Shown in pieces: positions 1-13,900 of a stretch of 64,000 nt of DNA (position 1 is the stretch's first letter; every line of letters begins with the position of its first letter). The notes beneath the pieces were generated by a model. The model was not told where the DNA came from, ran no database searches, and saw nothing but the letters and a program-made list of their open reading frames with translations. The stretch is from Siphonodentalium dalli. Its lineage: Eukaryota; Mollusca; Scaphopoda; Gadilida; Siphonodentaliidae. The translations under genes and the position numbers were made by a program. The DNA is taken from NCBI GenBank assembly GCA_032622095.1, contig CP136069.1, forward strand, positions 3,189,566-3,253,565, read 5' to 3'.

Positions 1-407
1 GTCTGAACAGACTGAACTTCTGACGATGGGCTAGTGTGAAAAAGCAAAACCTGCAAATATCTCTCAAGTTTACATGTGTACTATGTATATTTGACTCATC
101 TAGCCAACAATTAAACTCCATTTTATTTTAAAATAATAAAATGAACTAACTCTAAACTTGTTGTTTCTGATAAATTCAGTAAAGTATTCATTTGGAAACA
201 CTAATTTAGTGTATCGTGATATGTATCATATCATTGATGATGTATCTTAATTCGTATTGTATATTGACCAAGTGTATCGTTGCAGCCCTATACTGTGGGT
301 GCCACTACGAGTTAACTCATATTTATCTGGTCTCAAAATCAACACTGCACATGCCAAATAACGCATAATGCAAGTACTTAGTTACTGCATATCCATTGCT
401 CCGGTCA

Positions 408-584
408 AATTTATTTATTTATTTTTAAAAAAAATTATTAAAATTGTAAAAAATAAAAAAAAATAATAACAAGTGATGAAAAATTGTTAGGCCAATGCAT
501 TCTCTTATATATGCGAGACGAGAATGCATTGGCACAGGGTATATGGGTTGATACAAAAATCTGACCTGGCACTTAAAGGGTTAA
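408..584. mobile_element. B hairpin and family D right end, truncated
   Basis: GCCAATGCATTCTCTTATAT with a shortened loop, then GGGTTGATACAAAAATCTGA and GGCACTTAAAGGGTTAA. Left end missing. Confidence 0.7.
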
Positions 585-1012
585 CACATGTTTATAATGG
601 AAACACGTATCTATTGACACAGAAAACATTCATTGTCACAATCCATGTAGAAAATGTGACAAATACCGGTACGAGATAACTCACAGTTGGCGTCCGGGAT
701 TGACACACAGAAAAATTTAGTCGTGGATGCTGCCTACAAGCTATCTCGTACTTAGAAACCGAAATTGGGAGCATTACTCGATATGTGACACTAAATTACA
801 ATGTACTACGACATCAAGGTGATTATTCAACAAAACATCTTGTGAAAGCATCAAGAATATACCGTAATTATTGTAGAAATATATTTATATCTGATAAAAT
901 ATTACACATCAGATTATTACTCATATTGCTTTAGCTCTGAGGTTTTTATAAAAGGCTATATATCAATATTAAACACCTAAAAAAATGAATGTCCCCCCCC
1001 CTAATAATAGTA

Positions 1013-1478
1013 TTAAATTAACATTGTTTTTAGTTACATTTCCCTTCTAGGAAGTTTCCATATCCCCTAATTTGCAGAAGATAAAATTCATAATTGAGGT
1101 GCCCAATGGGTGAACATCAACTTCAACTGGGGAACTTCAATCTGATCCTAGGTCTACCATAGCAGTTAAGGGCCTTAGCAGAATGAGGTCCCCAGAGGGT
1201 GAATTTAGTAATGCTAGCCCGCTATGCGGGATAGCGTCACTAAACTCGCCCTCTGGGGACATTATTCTGCAAATGACAGACACGCTATTTGCAGGCTTGT
1301 CTGTGAAGTAGAAACTAAGACAGTTGTAGCCGCATTACATTCATTAGACTGGTCCCATTTGAACTGGTCTCCAGAGGGTGAATTTGGTGAAGCTAGCCCA
1401 CCATGCAGGATACTGTCACTAAATTCACCCTCTGTGGACCTCATTCTGCAAATATCAGACACACTAAATCCAGGCTTG
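1013..1478. mobile_element. Two family A copies in a row, partial
   Basis: 1013-1299 holds the middle and right hairpin (ends TTTGCAGGCTTG); 1361-1478 is a second hairpin with GAATTTGGTGAAGCTAGC. Confidence 0.75.
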
Positions 1479-1516
1479 CAGACTTGGCACTCGCCTTTAA
1501 AAAAATTTATATAAAA

Positions 1517-2250
1517 ACCTCAAAAAAAATAAAGTCCCCCCCGCTAATATATTCAGTAATATTTTATGAGATATTGGATGGATTTTGACTTAACTTTACG
1601 AAAATGTTTAGTGGTATCTGAGACACAACCTATGCGAGACACTGTCCTGTTAGTTATGTTATGGCCGACTGAGCATGAATTGAATGGAAGAGGGGTGCTT
1701 TTCAAAAGTTGCAAAACACTGACGTAGAGTTGACAGTCACTCCAGTGTTCCAGGCTGTAAATGTGGTCCAAAAGTGACACTCTAGTCCATGATAACATGC
1801 CTGTCATCTTCGGGACACAATATGCTCGCTGCATGCCCAGGCCAGTCAGTCTAACCACATTCCTTTGGAATAACACCTTGAAGTTTCATGCTGTGAGCAA
1901 CAGAGAGTTATTGAAATCAGTCTCTTTGAAGCCATTTTTCAGTAAACCATGTTTCCCACCATGCAGGCCATTGAGGCACCAACAGATACTTGTTCAAAGC
2001 CCATGCGAGAAGTGAGGGACCAAGGCACAGCCGAATGACTGATCACTCTACCTGCGTTTTTGCAACTTTTGAAAATTGCCCCTCTTCCATTCAATTCGTG
2101 CTCACTCAGTCATATCTCACCTCACAGGACAGTGCTTAGCACACTTGATGTCTCTGATACCACAAATCATTTGTGGAAAGATTCATCAAAATTCAATTAG
2201 ATATCTCTGAAAATATTGCAGAATATATTAGGGGGTGGGACTTTCTTTAT
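1517..2250. mobile_element. TIR element with about 200-bp inverted arms
   Basis: Left arm holds AATAAAGTCCCCCCCGCTAA and GAATTGAATGGAAGAGGGG; the right arm holds their complements, ending TATTAGGGGGTGGGACTTTC. Open frames inside (1553-1876 minus, 1761-2015 plus) match nothing I know. Inserted just past the decayed end of the 105-bp array. Confidence 0.7.
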
Positions 2251-2307
2251 CAAGTTCAATGTCATGTATAAATGATACCGAGATGAATAATATTGTCCCA
2301 ACGTTAC

Positions 2308-4823
2308 TTATTCCTGATGATTCTTACCGAGATGAATGAGAGCATCAAGAATGTATGAAAGCTGTTTGTATCGGAGGAGATAATCGAGTGATGTCCCGAC
2401 ATTACTTATTAACGCTCCATGATGATTCTTACCGAGATGAATGAGAGCATCGAGAATGTATGAAAGCTGTTTGTATCGGAGGAGATAATCGAGTGCTGTC
2501 CCGACATTACTTATTAACGCTCCATGATGATTCTTACCGAGATGAATGAGAGCATCGAGAATGTATGAAAGCTGTTTGTATCGGAGGAGATAATCGAGTG
2601 ATGTCCCGACATTACTTATTAACGCTCCATGATGATTCTTACCGAGATGAATGAGAGCATCGAGAATGTATGAAAGCTGTTTGTATCGGAGGAGATAATC
2701 GAGTGCTGTCCCGACATTACTTATTAACGCTCCATGATGATTCTTACCGAGATGAATGAGAGCATCGAGAATGTATGAAAGCTGTTTGTATCGGAGGAGA
2801 TTATCGAGTGCTGTCCCGACATTACTTATTAACGCTCCATGATGATTCTTACCGAGATGAATGAGAGCATCGAGAATGTATGAAAGCTGTTTGTATCGGA
2901 GGAGATTATCGAGTGCTGTCCCGACATTACTTATTAACGCTCCATGATGATTCTTACCAAGATGAATGAGAGCATCGAGAATGTATGAAAGCTGTTTGTA
3001 TCGGAGGAGATAATCGAGTGCTGTCCCGACATTACTTATTAACGCTCCATGATGATTCTTACCGAGATGAATGAGAGCATCGAGAATGTATGAAAGCTGT
3101 TTGTATCGGAGGAGATAATCGAGTGATGTCCCGACATTACTTATTAACGCTCCATGATGATTCTTACCGAGATGAATGAGAGCATCGAGAATGTATGAAA
3201 GCTGTTTGTATCGGAGGAGATAATCGAGTGATGTCCCGACATTACTTATTAACGCGACATTACTTATTAACGCTCCATGATGATTCTTACCGAGATGAAT
3301 GAGAGCATCGAGAATGTATGAAAGCTGTTTGTATCGGAGGAGATAATCGAGTGATGTCCCGACATTACTTATTAACGCTCCATGATGATTCTTACCGAGA
3401 TGAATGAGAGCATCCAGAATGTATGAAAGCTGTTTGTATCGGAGGAGATTATCGAGTGCTGTCCCGACATTACTTATTAACGCTCCATGATGATTCTTAC
3501 CGAGATGAATGAGAGCATCGAGAATGTATGAAAGCTGTTTGTATCGGAGGAGATAATCGAGTGCTGTCCCGACATTACTTATTAACGCTCCATGATGATT
3601 CTTACCGAGATGAATGAGAGCATCGAGAATGTATGAAAGCTGTTTGTATTGGAGGAGATAATCGAGTGCTGTCCCGACATTACTTATTAACGCTCCATGA
3701 TGATTCTTACCGAGATGAATGAGAGCATCGAGAATGTATGAAAGCTGTTTGTATCGGAGGAGATAATCGAGTGCTGTCCCGACATTACTTATTAACGCTC
3801 CATGATGATTCTTACCGAGATGAATGAGAGCATCGAGAATGTATGAAAGCCGTTTGTATCGGAGGAGATAATCGAGTGATGTCCCGACATTACTTATTAA
3901 CGCTCCATGATGATTCTTACTGAGATGAATGAGTGCATCGAGAATGTATGAAAGCTGTTTGTATCGGAGGAGATTATCGAGTGCTGTCCCGACATTACTT
4001 ATTAACGCTTCATGATGATTCTTACCGAGATGAATGAGAGCATCGAGAATGTATGAAAGCTGTTTGTATTGGAGGAGATTATCGAGTGCTGTCCCGACAT
4101 TACCTATTAACGCTTCATGATGATTCTTACCGAGATGAATGAGTGCATCGAGAATGTATGAAAGCTGTTTGTATCGGAGGAGATAATCGAGTGCTGTCCC
4201 GACATTACTTATTAACGCTCCATGATGATTCTTACCGAGATGAATGAGAGCATCGAGAATGTATGAAAGCTGTTTGTATCGGAGGAGATAATCGAGTGCT
4301 GTCCCGACATTACTTATTAACGCTCCATGATGATTCTTACCGAGATGAATGAGAGCATCGAGAATGTATGAAAGCTGTTTGTATTGGAGGAGATTATCGA
4401 GTGCTGTCCCGACATTACCTATTAACGCTCCATGATGATTCTTACCGAGATGAATGAGAGCATCGAGAATGTATGAAAGCTGTTTGTATTGGAGGAGATA
4501 ATCGAGTGCTGTCCCGACATTACCTATTAATGCTCCATGATGATTCTTACCGAGATGAATGAGAGCATCGAGAATGTATGAAAGCTGTTTGTATCGGAGG
4601 AGATTATCGAGTGCTGTCCCGACATTACTTATTAACGCTCCATGATGATTCTTACCGAGATGAATGAGAGCATCGAGAATGTATGAAAGCTGTTTGTATC
4701 GGAGGAGATAATCGAGTGATGTCCCGACATTACTTATTAACGCTCCATGATGATTCTTACCGAGATGAATGAGTGCATCGAGAATGTATGAAAGCTGTTT
4801 GTATCGGAGGAGATAATCGAGAG
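2308..4823 (-). repeat. 105-bp tandem array across the exon 15 donor, 24 copies
   Basis: Each unit is 63 bp of exon 15 end plus 42 bp of intron, with an intact CTCG|GTAAGAATC-type donor in nearly every copy. Because 105 is 35 codons and no stop occurs, the whole array reads open with exon 15. Variants (DY/DN, R/Q, A/S) are shuffled among copies; one copy carries an extra 18 bp near 3255. A decayed further copy at about 2270-2305 ends in TCTCG|GTATCA. Confidence 0.95.
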
Positions 4824-4956
4824 CGGATTTTGTACGATTTCCAAGAGTTCTCTCCTCGGTGGCCAATCTGTTCACTTCTAATATCCGCTGTCTCACGAGG
4901 CTCAATCGCTTGTTGTTTCTCGATTCTTTTCTTACTTTGAAGCCCCTCCATGCCGA
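4761..4956 (-). CDS. ASPM: ASPM exon 15, last IQ and start of C-terminal domain
   Basis: Acceptor TTGACCTTTCAG|TCGGCA; donor [26 protein letters not shown] completes the IQ begun in exon 14. Then [20 protein letters not shown] and [20 protein letters not shown] match the ASPM C-terminal helical region (HYLLTYKHLSAILEAL in human). It leaves one base. The last 63 bases and the donor are copied 23 more times downstream. Later C-terminal exons are not visible in the window. Confidence 0.93.
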
Positions 4957-7900
4957 CTGAAAGGTCAAGAAAGGTCAGTATAGAATAGAATAGAATAGAA
5001 TAGAATTTATTACCATAAAGGACCCCGAAGGGTAACATGTAGTGCGTAATCAAATTACACACAGATGAATGCAAATTCAAAAATAACATGCATAATATTA
5101 ATATATGATATTATAAGAAATGATAATAAGGCAGTTTTTAGGACGGATATCAGAATGGATACAAAGCAGTTGTCTTGAGAGGGCAAATGTCTGCTTACAA
5201 TGTACTTATGAATACTTGCTTGTGTTGAGACGAGGAAATCTTTAATAGAGATATTTAAATGAATCTGAAATTGATCAATTATAATATTTGTTTGGAGTTA
5301 CAGTGAATTAATATGACAGATGCATTCAGATAAGAATATATGTAATTATGTATTTTTCATATAACACAAGAAATGTCAGTATATAATGTATTCATGCCCG
5401 AGACTAAGATGCCTGTCCACAGAGGGTGTGAATTAAGTGATGCTATATCACATAGCGGGCTAGAATCACCAAATTCACCCTCTGGGGACCTCATTCTGCA
5501 TGGCCTATTGGCCTTATCTGCTATATGAGACAAAGACAAAGATTGAAGTTCCCAAATGGTGAATATTGTGATGTACACCCATTGGGAACCTCGATTATGC
5601 AATAAGTCATCTGCCAATTTGGGGATATAGAGAAACTAAACTAAAAAATAAATAGAATCTATGTAAAGAAGTTTCTATAGAAATTTTAAAAAGAAACTTT
5701 CCAGAGAAGATGAGGTCCCCACAATGTGAATTTGGTGATGCTGTTAGCGTCGCTGAATTCACCCTCCGGGGACCTCATTCTGCAAATGACAGACACGCTA
5801 TAATCAGGCTAATACGCTCCTGTATCTTTTTTTTAATTCTAAAGGTTTCCGGATTTATTATGTTTGTGTGTTTATGTACTCAACTTTTATTAGCCTGAAC
5901 CATTTAAAGACATATTATGGACTTGTTCGGGTGCGTGAAAATGATAAATTAGTACTCAGGCGCTATGCCAACTGGGGGAATGTAGCATTCTACTAACATC
6001 GCCCAAAATATCAAAGAAATCGACCATACCACTCCATAAAAAACACCGTCTGAACAACGCTCAATTGGAAATATTTACATCTCGATTCAGGACGCAACAA
6101 TTGGCGATAAACTAACGCCATTGGTATTCATTGCATTTAATATATATATAAGGCTGACGGTGTGTGTTGTAAATTTGGATTAATATTCATAAAAATAACT
6201 ACTTTGAGCAAGATTATTCTCCATTTCTAATTGATCACCTAACCGGAGTGTTTCACATCACTTTTAATAACACTTTCAGTGCCAAGTCCGATTTTTGTAT
6301 CAACCCATATTTCCTTGATCATTTTTCAAATTTATTGATTATAATAATGTGATACATTGATGGAAAGAGCTCTAAAATCGAACTTGGCACTGAAAGGGTT
6401 AATTTTGATATTTTTCACATAGAAAACAAACCTGAATAACAACTATAGCATTTCTTTTCGTTGCCATCGTTTTTCGGCAGAACCATTTCCGGATAGCGCA
6501 CTGAATACACTTAGCTGCGAATTCACGCCTTGCCTGGGATCGCCGGAAATACATCTGGATTTTAATTACAGCAGCGCGGCGTCTACAGAAGGATTTCCTT
6601 TCAAGGTATACTCTGAAACATCTCTGAAATAACAAGAAATCATGGCATTGAAATCCATGTAAAAAGGACGACGGCATGCACTATCCAGAACTCTATGTGA
6701 TGACTTATATGAATGTCAAGATTTAAATAACCATACATATTACATTAATATATGATTTTTCAAGTGGCCCATTCTCAATTTGGGTGAAATTTGAGTTACA
6801 TTAAGTACCCAACCCTTGGGTTGGAAATTCCAACTGGGGCTCAAATGAGTGGAACAAATAGTTCGCCCCTCCCATAATTTGGGTTGGAAATTATAATACA
6901 ACTGCACGTATTATAGCATATACGCGATTTGGTTTCCACCACATGTGGCTGGCCATTGGGAAACCCATTCTGGATGATAATTTTTATGAGATATTTTCAA
7001 AATAAATAATCTGATCTGCAGTGGATTTTTTGTCTTATGACTTCCCAAGGATGGTCGTTATAACTTTTACCACCAGTCGAGTAAAGTTTCTATAGCCTCA
7101 TTGGCACACCGTACGACTACTATATAGAACCTACTATTAATTATTAAATTTTTTAAATGGTCTTTCGGATCCCCAGTACATTGTGATTTGCTTTAAGTGT
7201 GCTATGTCGTTGGCAAAACATCAATAACTTTCGCGGGGAAATGCGCGTGCCAATATAACGTCGCTTTGGATACAACATATGACGTCGCCTAACAGTTTAC
7301 TGTAAAGTGTGACTGTGCTTTTACTAATTTACTAAACTAAAGAAAAGTTTATTTAGTGATATGACAAACATTTTAGATATTTACGAGATGAGTCACGCTG
7401 TTTTTGCGATGTGGCTAACGAATTTGTGCAGTTTTATTTTTTACGTAATTTCCCGAATGGCATAGCAACCCCGAGTCCGGTTGACAATATTTATGATTTA
7501 AGTAATGATTATTGTATAAATTATAAACCATGTAATACCTTCACGCAATGAATACCGCTGTTTTGGCTAAATGAAAAGTTACATTTTGTAGTTTTAATTT
7601 TATTGCAATGACGTTTCAAGATGGCGGCCCCTCAAATTCAAGATGGCGGCGCCCATGTTCGAAAACGAACTTAGTATAAGGACGACCAGCGCATATGTTG
7701 CTACGCAACACATGCGCGGCTGTTCTGCGCCCAGCTGGTCGTCCTTAAAAAATAGAACTCTCAAATTAATTAATCAAGAGCTGCAGCATAATTGCAATCA
7801 ACAGGTACAGTAATGCCCTAAATTATCGACTTCTTAACCACAGCTGAATTATGGGTAACTTTTCAGGATTTAGTCGGAAATATGGCTTGTTGCAATTCAT

Positions 7901-10900
7901 TGGAAAGCTCTCACTGAGAGCTTTCCGATGAATGGTAACAAGCCATATTTCTGACTAAATCCTGAAAAATTACCCATAATTCTGCTGTGGTTAAGGAGTC
8001 GATTATTTAGAGCATTACTGTAGTTTATCCGATTGCATACCAGAGAGGTATGGCCATTGAGAATGATGATGATGTTTACACAACTAATCCCCTTTCTTTG
8101 GAGGCGCCTGTAAGTTGATGCATCCATATGTTCTATAATCATATTGGCAGGTGATTGGTTAATATATAATCATATTGGCAGCCTGGCAGGTGATTGGTTA
8201 ATATATAATCATATTGGCAGCCTGGCAGGTGATTGGTTAATATATAATCATATTGGCAGGTGATTGGTTAATATATAATCATATTGGCAGGTGATTGGTT
8301 AATATATAATCATATTGGCAGGTGATTGGTTAATATATAATCATATTGGCAGCCTGGCAGGTGATTGGTTTCAAATTGCATTTCAGAAAGATTCCAATAT
8401 TTTGAGTTATCAGGCATAACAATGCAATAAAAGAAGAAAAAAAGAGAAGAAATATCACTTTCCCTTGAAGGTGACTATTGCCCCTGTTACGAGGCAACTT
8501 GTGAGCGAATTTATACCCTGATCTCTAATAATTTGTAATGTTGCGTTCAAAGTATTTTTGAATATAATACCCATCTGACCTTTGACAAACCAGTGCACAC
8601 ATATTGCAACAGACCATCAACCCGTAGGTTAATTACCACGCCTTGTTTCGTTTAAATCATGTAATGTATATGGAGTTATGGAGTGGACATGAAGGGTAGT
8701 GTTTGATGACTTAAATGAGAGAACAATCTTGTCCTGTGACCTTGACCTTCAAAAATTGGAAAACAAATTTGTTCATGACACATCGTCTCCTCGTTAGGAA
8801 CTACGCCAAATTTCAACAGAATCCAATAAAGCATCGTGATGTTATGCAGCGGACACGAAGGTTGCAAGATAATATGACTAGTGAAGATGAAGTCTAAGTT
8901 TGAAAGCACCCTGTGACCTTGACCTTTTACAAACCACAAAACACACATATCGCGAGACACTGTCACCCTTAGGTTAACCATCACGTCTTGTTTCATTGGA
9001 ATCATGTGATGTACACAAACGTTATGAAGTGGACACGAAGGTTGGTGTCTGGTGTCTTAACTCTTTAACACTCAAATAGTTTTCTAGGGTAACCCTCAAT
9101 GACGTGATTTGACGTGGCTACCTATTCCTCAATGACGTGATTTGATGTGTTGGTTTGCATGGCAAGTTTTTTGTTTATATAAATGGTGTATATTCAGTTT
9201 TTTTATGCTTTATTGAATATGAATACTGTGACATAACTGCTCAGATCAACACATTGTCGATTTCTGGTCAAGTAGCGGGAAGTTTATATCGCTAAGTGCA
9301 GTTTAATATGGAATAATCCATTTCAATCCCAACTGGGGGTGCAAATAATTATTCCATTTTCAATGACATACCGGTACCCAGGTATTACAACGTACTGGTA
9401 TCAGTACTGGAATTGTCTTCTAATATTTCCAAATCCGCCTGAACAAACCAAAGATCTATTTTTTGTTGCCATATTCTGAATAATTATATCGTTTGAACCA
9501 ACTTTGCGATTCTTAATTCAACTTCGGTCGAATGAAAACCAAGTGTGTGTGTTGTGTTGCAAACCGGAAGAGTGGATCAATCGGGAGGTTATTGGAAGAG
9601 CCTGTATAATTGATGGAAGAGCCGGACCAATCCAACCCAAATAAGGAAGTTGAATTTATTTTTATTTTTTATTGATATTAGGAATCGTAGAGATTATTCA
9701 TATTTAAGAGAAGATTAATACCATCGCACCAGATAAATAAACAACATGTTTTGCGAAAGCGACAAACTGAAAATGACGCAACCAACAATCACGCCATAAA
9801 ATGTTATGATTTACTTGATATTAAAGCTAGATTTGTCCAGTTTTCTCCGCAAAAGTTGAAATTATAATCTGAGATGGGATGTGTGTTCCCTTCATCACAA
9901 GGATTTCCCCCTAAATGAACCGTCTGTTCAACTTTTTCTGGTGACTTTCTCAACTTTTCCGAGGAAGTTTGGCATAAATAAAAATGAAATTTTATCCATT
10001 CCTGTATGATTTAGACCGACCAGTTCCGTTGTATAGGCGTGATTCTCACAATGAAAATTTAGCTGGTAATAAGTTGTAGAATAACGGATACAATTTGCAT
10101 TGAAATGTACCTTTCGGAGGTGTTCAAGGTACCCATTAGACACGTCAAATCACGTCATTGAGGGTTAAAGAGTTATTAAATCAAGAGAACGACCTTGACC
10201 TTCAACAATTCGGAAAGAAATTTGTGTGCAATACATCGCCTTCTCACAATGAACAACTATGGCAAGTTTCAACAGAATCCAATAAAACAACGCGATGTTA
10301 TGGAGCGGACACGAAAAATCTTACAGATGAACAGAAAAGAGAAACAGTATATGCTCCCGAAAATTAATTAAGACCCCAATGAAATCTTGAGGATAAGTCA
10401 CCTTGTGTCTAAGTCACTTTGTTCTCTGTATAATTAAGACGACCATGAAATCTTTGTACAAGTCACCTTGTGTATAAGTCACTCTGTTCTCTGTATAATT
10501 AAGACCCCCATGATATCTTGTACAAGTCACCTTGTGTATAAGTCACTTTGTTCTCTGTATAATTAAAACCCCCATGATATCTTGTACAAGTCACCTTGTG
10601 TATAAGTCACTTTGTTCTCTGTATAATTAAGACCCCCATGATATCTTGTACAAGTCACCTTGTGTATAAGTCACTCTGTTCTCTGTATAATTAAGACCCC
10701 CATGATATCTTGTACAAGTCACCTTGTGTATAAGTCACTCTGTTCTCTGTATAATTAAGACCCCCCATGATATCTTGTACAAGTCACCTTGTGTACAAGT
10801 CACTTTGTTCTCTGTATAATTAAGACCCCCATGATATCTTGTACAAGTCACCTTGTGTATAAGTCACTTTGTTCTCTGTATAATTAAGATCCCCCATGAT

Positions 10901-13900
10901 ATCTTGTACAAGTCACCTTGTGTATAAGTCACTCTGTTCTCTGTATAATTAAGACCCCCATGATATCTTGTACAAGTCACCTTGTGTATAAGTCACTTTG
11001 TTCTCTGTATAATTAAGACCCCCATGATATCTTGTACAAGTCACCTTGTGTATAAGTCACTTTGTTCTCTGTATAATTAAGACCCCCATGATATATTGTA
11101 CAAGTCACCTTGTGTATAAGTCACTTTGTTCTCTGTATAATTAAGACCCCCCATGATATCTTGTACAAGTCACCTTGTGTATAAGTCACTCGGTTCTCTG
11201 TATAATTAAGACCCCCATGATATCTTGTACAAGTCACCTTGTGTATAAGTCACTTTGTTCTCTGTATAATTAAGACCCCCATGATATCTTGTACAAGTCA
11301 CCTTGTGTATAAGTCACTTTGTTCTCTGTATAATTAAGACCCCCCATGATATCTTGTACAAGTCACCTTGTGTATAAGTCACTTTGTTCTCTGTATAATT
11401 AAGACCCCCCATGATATCTTGTACAAGTCACCTTGTGTATAAGTCACTTTGTTCTCTGTATAATTAAGACCCCCATGATATCTTGTACAAGTCACCTTGT
11501 GTATAAGTCACTTTGTTCTCTGTATAATTAAGACCCCCCATGATATCTTGTACAAGTCACCTTGTGTATAAGTCACTTTGTTCTCTGTATAATTAAGACC
11601 CCCCATGATATCTTGTACAAGTCACCTTGGGTATAAGTCACTTTGTTCTCTGTATAATTAAGACCCCCCATGATATCTTGTACAAGTCACCTTGGGTATA
11701 AGTCACTCTGTTCTCTGTATAATTAAGACCCCCATGATATCTTGTACAAGTCACCTTGTGTATAAGTCACTTTGTTCTCTGTATAATTAAGACCCCCATG
11801 ATATCTTGTACAAGTCACCTTGTGTATAAGTCACTTTGTTCTCTGTATAATTAAGACCCCCATGATATCTTGTACAAGTCACCTTGTGTATAAGTCACTT
11901 TGTTCTCTGTATAATTAAGACCCCCCATGATATCTTGTACAAGTCACCTTGTGTATAAGTCACTTTGTTCTCTGTATAATTAAGACCCCCATGATATCTT
12001 GTACAAGTCACCTTGTGTATAAGTCACTTTGTTCTCTGTATAATTAAGACCCCCATGATATCTTGTACAAGTCACCTTGTGTATAAGTCACTCTGTTCTC
12101 TGTATAATTAAGACCCCCCCATGATATCTTGTACAAGTCACCATGTGTATAAGTCACTTTGTTCTCTGTATAATTAAGACCCCCATGATATCTTGTACAA
12201 GTCACCTTGTGTATAAGTCACTTTGTTCTCTGTATAATTAAGACCCCCCATGATATCTTGTACAAGTCACCTTGTGTATAAGTCACTTTGTTCTCTGTAT
12301 AATTAAGACCCCCATGATATCTTGTACAAGTCACCTTGTGTATAAGTCACTTTGTTCTCTGTATAATTAAGACCCCCATGATATCTTGTACAAGTCACCT
12401 TGTGTATAAGTCACTCTGTTCTCTGTAAAATTAAGACCCCCATGATATCTTGTACAAGTCACCTTGTGTATAAGTCACTTTGTTCTCTGTATAATTAAGA
12501 CCCCCATGATATCTTGTACAAGTCACCTTGTGTATAAGTCACTTTGTTCTCTGTATAATTAAGACCCCCATGATATCTTGTACAAGTCACCTTGTGTATA
12601 AGTCACTTTGTTCTCTGTATAATTAAGACCCCCATGATATCTTGTACAAGTCACCTTGTGTATAAGTCACTTTGTTCTCTGTATAATTAAGACCCCCATG
12701 ATATCTTGTACAAGTCACCTTGTGTATAAGTCACTTTGTTCTCTGTATAATTAAGACCCCCATGATATCTTGTACAAGTCACCTTGTGTATAAGTCACTT
12801 TGTTCTCTGTATAATTAAGACCCCCCATGATATCTTGTACAAGTCACCTTGTGTATAAGTCACTCTGTTCTCTGTATAATTAAGACCCCCCCCATGATAT
12901 CTTGTACAAGTCACCTTGTGTATAAGTCACTCTGTTCTCTGTATAATTAAGACCCCCATGATATCTTGTACAAGTCACCTTGTGTATAAGTCACTTTGTT
13001 CTCTGTATAATTAAGACCCCCATGATATCTTGTACAAGTCACCTTGTGTATAAGTCACTTTGTTCTCTGTATAATTAAGACCCCCATGATATCTTGTACA
13101 AGTCACCTTGTGTATAAGTCACTTTGTTCTCTGTATAATTAAGACCCCCATGATATCTTGTACAAGTCACCTTGTGTATAAGTCACTTTGTTCTCTGCAT
13201 AATTAAGACCCCCATGATATCTTGTACAAGTCACCTTGTGTATAAGTCACTTTGTTCTCTGTATAATTAAGACCCCCATGATATCTTGTACAAGTCACCT
13301 TGTGTATAAGTCACTTTGTTCTCTGTATAATTAAGACCCCCCATGATATCTTGTACAAGTCACCTTGTGTATAAGTCACTCTGTTCTCTGTATAATTAAG
13401 ACCCCCCATGATATCTTGTACAAGTCACCTTGTGTATAAGTCACTCTGTTCTCTGTATAATTAAGACCCCCATGATATCTTGTACAAGTCACCTTGTGTA
13501 TAAGTCACTTTGTTCTCTGTATAATTAAGACCCCCATGATATCTTGTACAAGTCACCTTGTGTATAAGTCACTTTGTTCTCTGTATAATTAAGACGACTA
13601 TGAAATCTTTGTACAAGTCACCTTGTGTAAAAGTCACTTTGTTCTCTGTATAATTAAGACCCCCATGATATCTTTGTACAAGTCACATTGTGTATAAGTC
13701 ACTTTGTTCTCTGTATAATTAAGACGACCATGAAATCTTTGTATTATTGATGAGGGCCGTCATGAAATCTTGTGTATAAGTCATATTGTTGAGTGTGAGA
13801 TTAAAGGTACTCAATCCGATTCGATGGTCCCCATATCATCAGATTCCAACAACAACAATTTTTTTTTTAAATGCCGCTTCAGTTATCAGAATCGATTAAT

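Noticed and set aside
1553..2015. Overlapping frames in the 734-bp TIR element as a transposase
   Set aside because: Too short, on both strands, with no catalytic motif.
2308..4968. 886-residue open frame as a novel repeat protein
   Set aside because: It is exon 15 of ASPM read on through its tandem donor array; each unit contains intron sequence and a splice donor. Kept as a splicing question, not as a separate gene.
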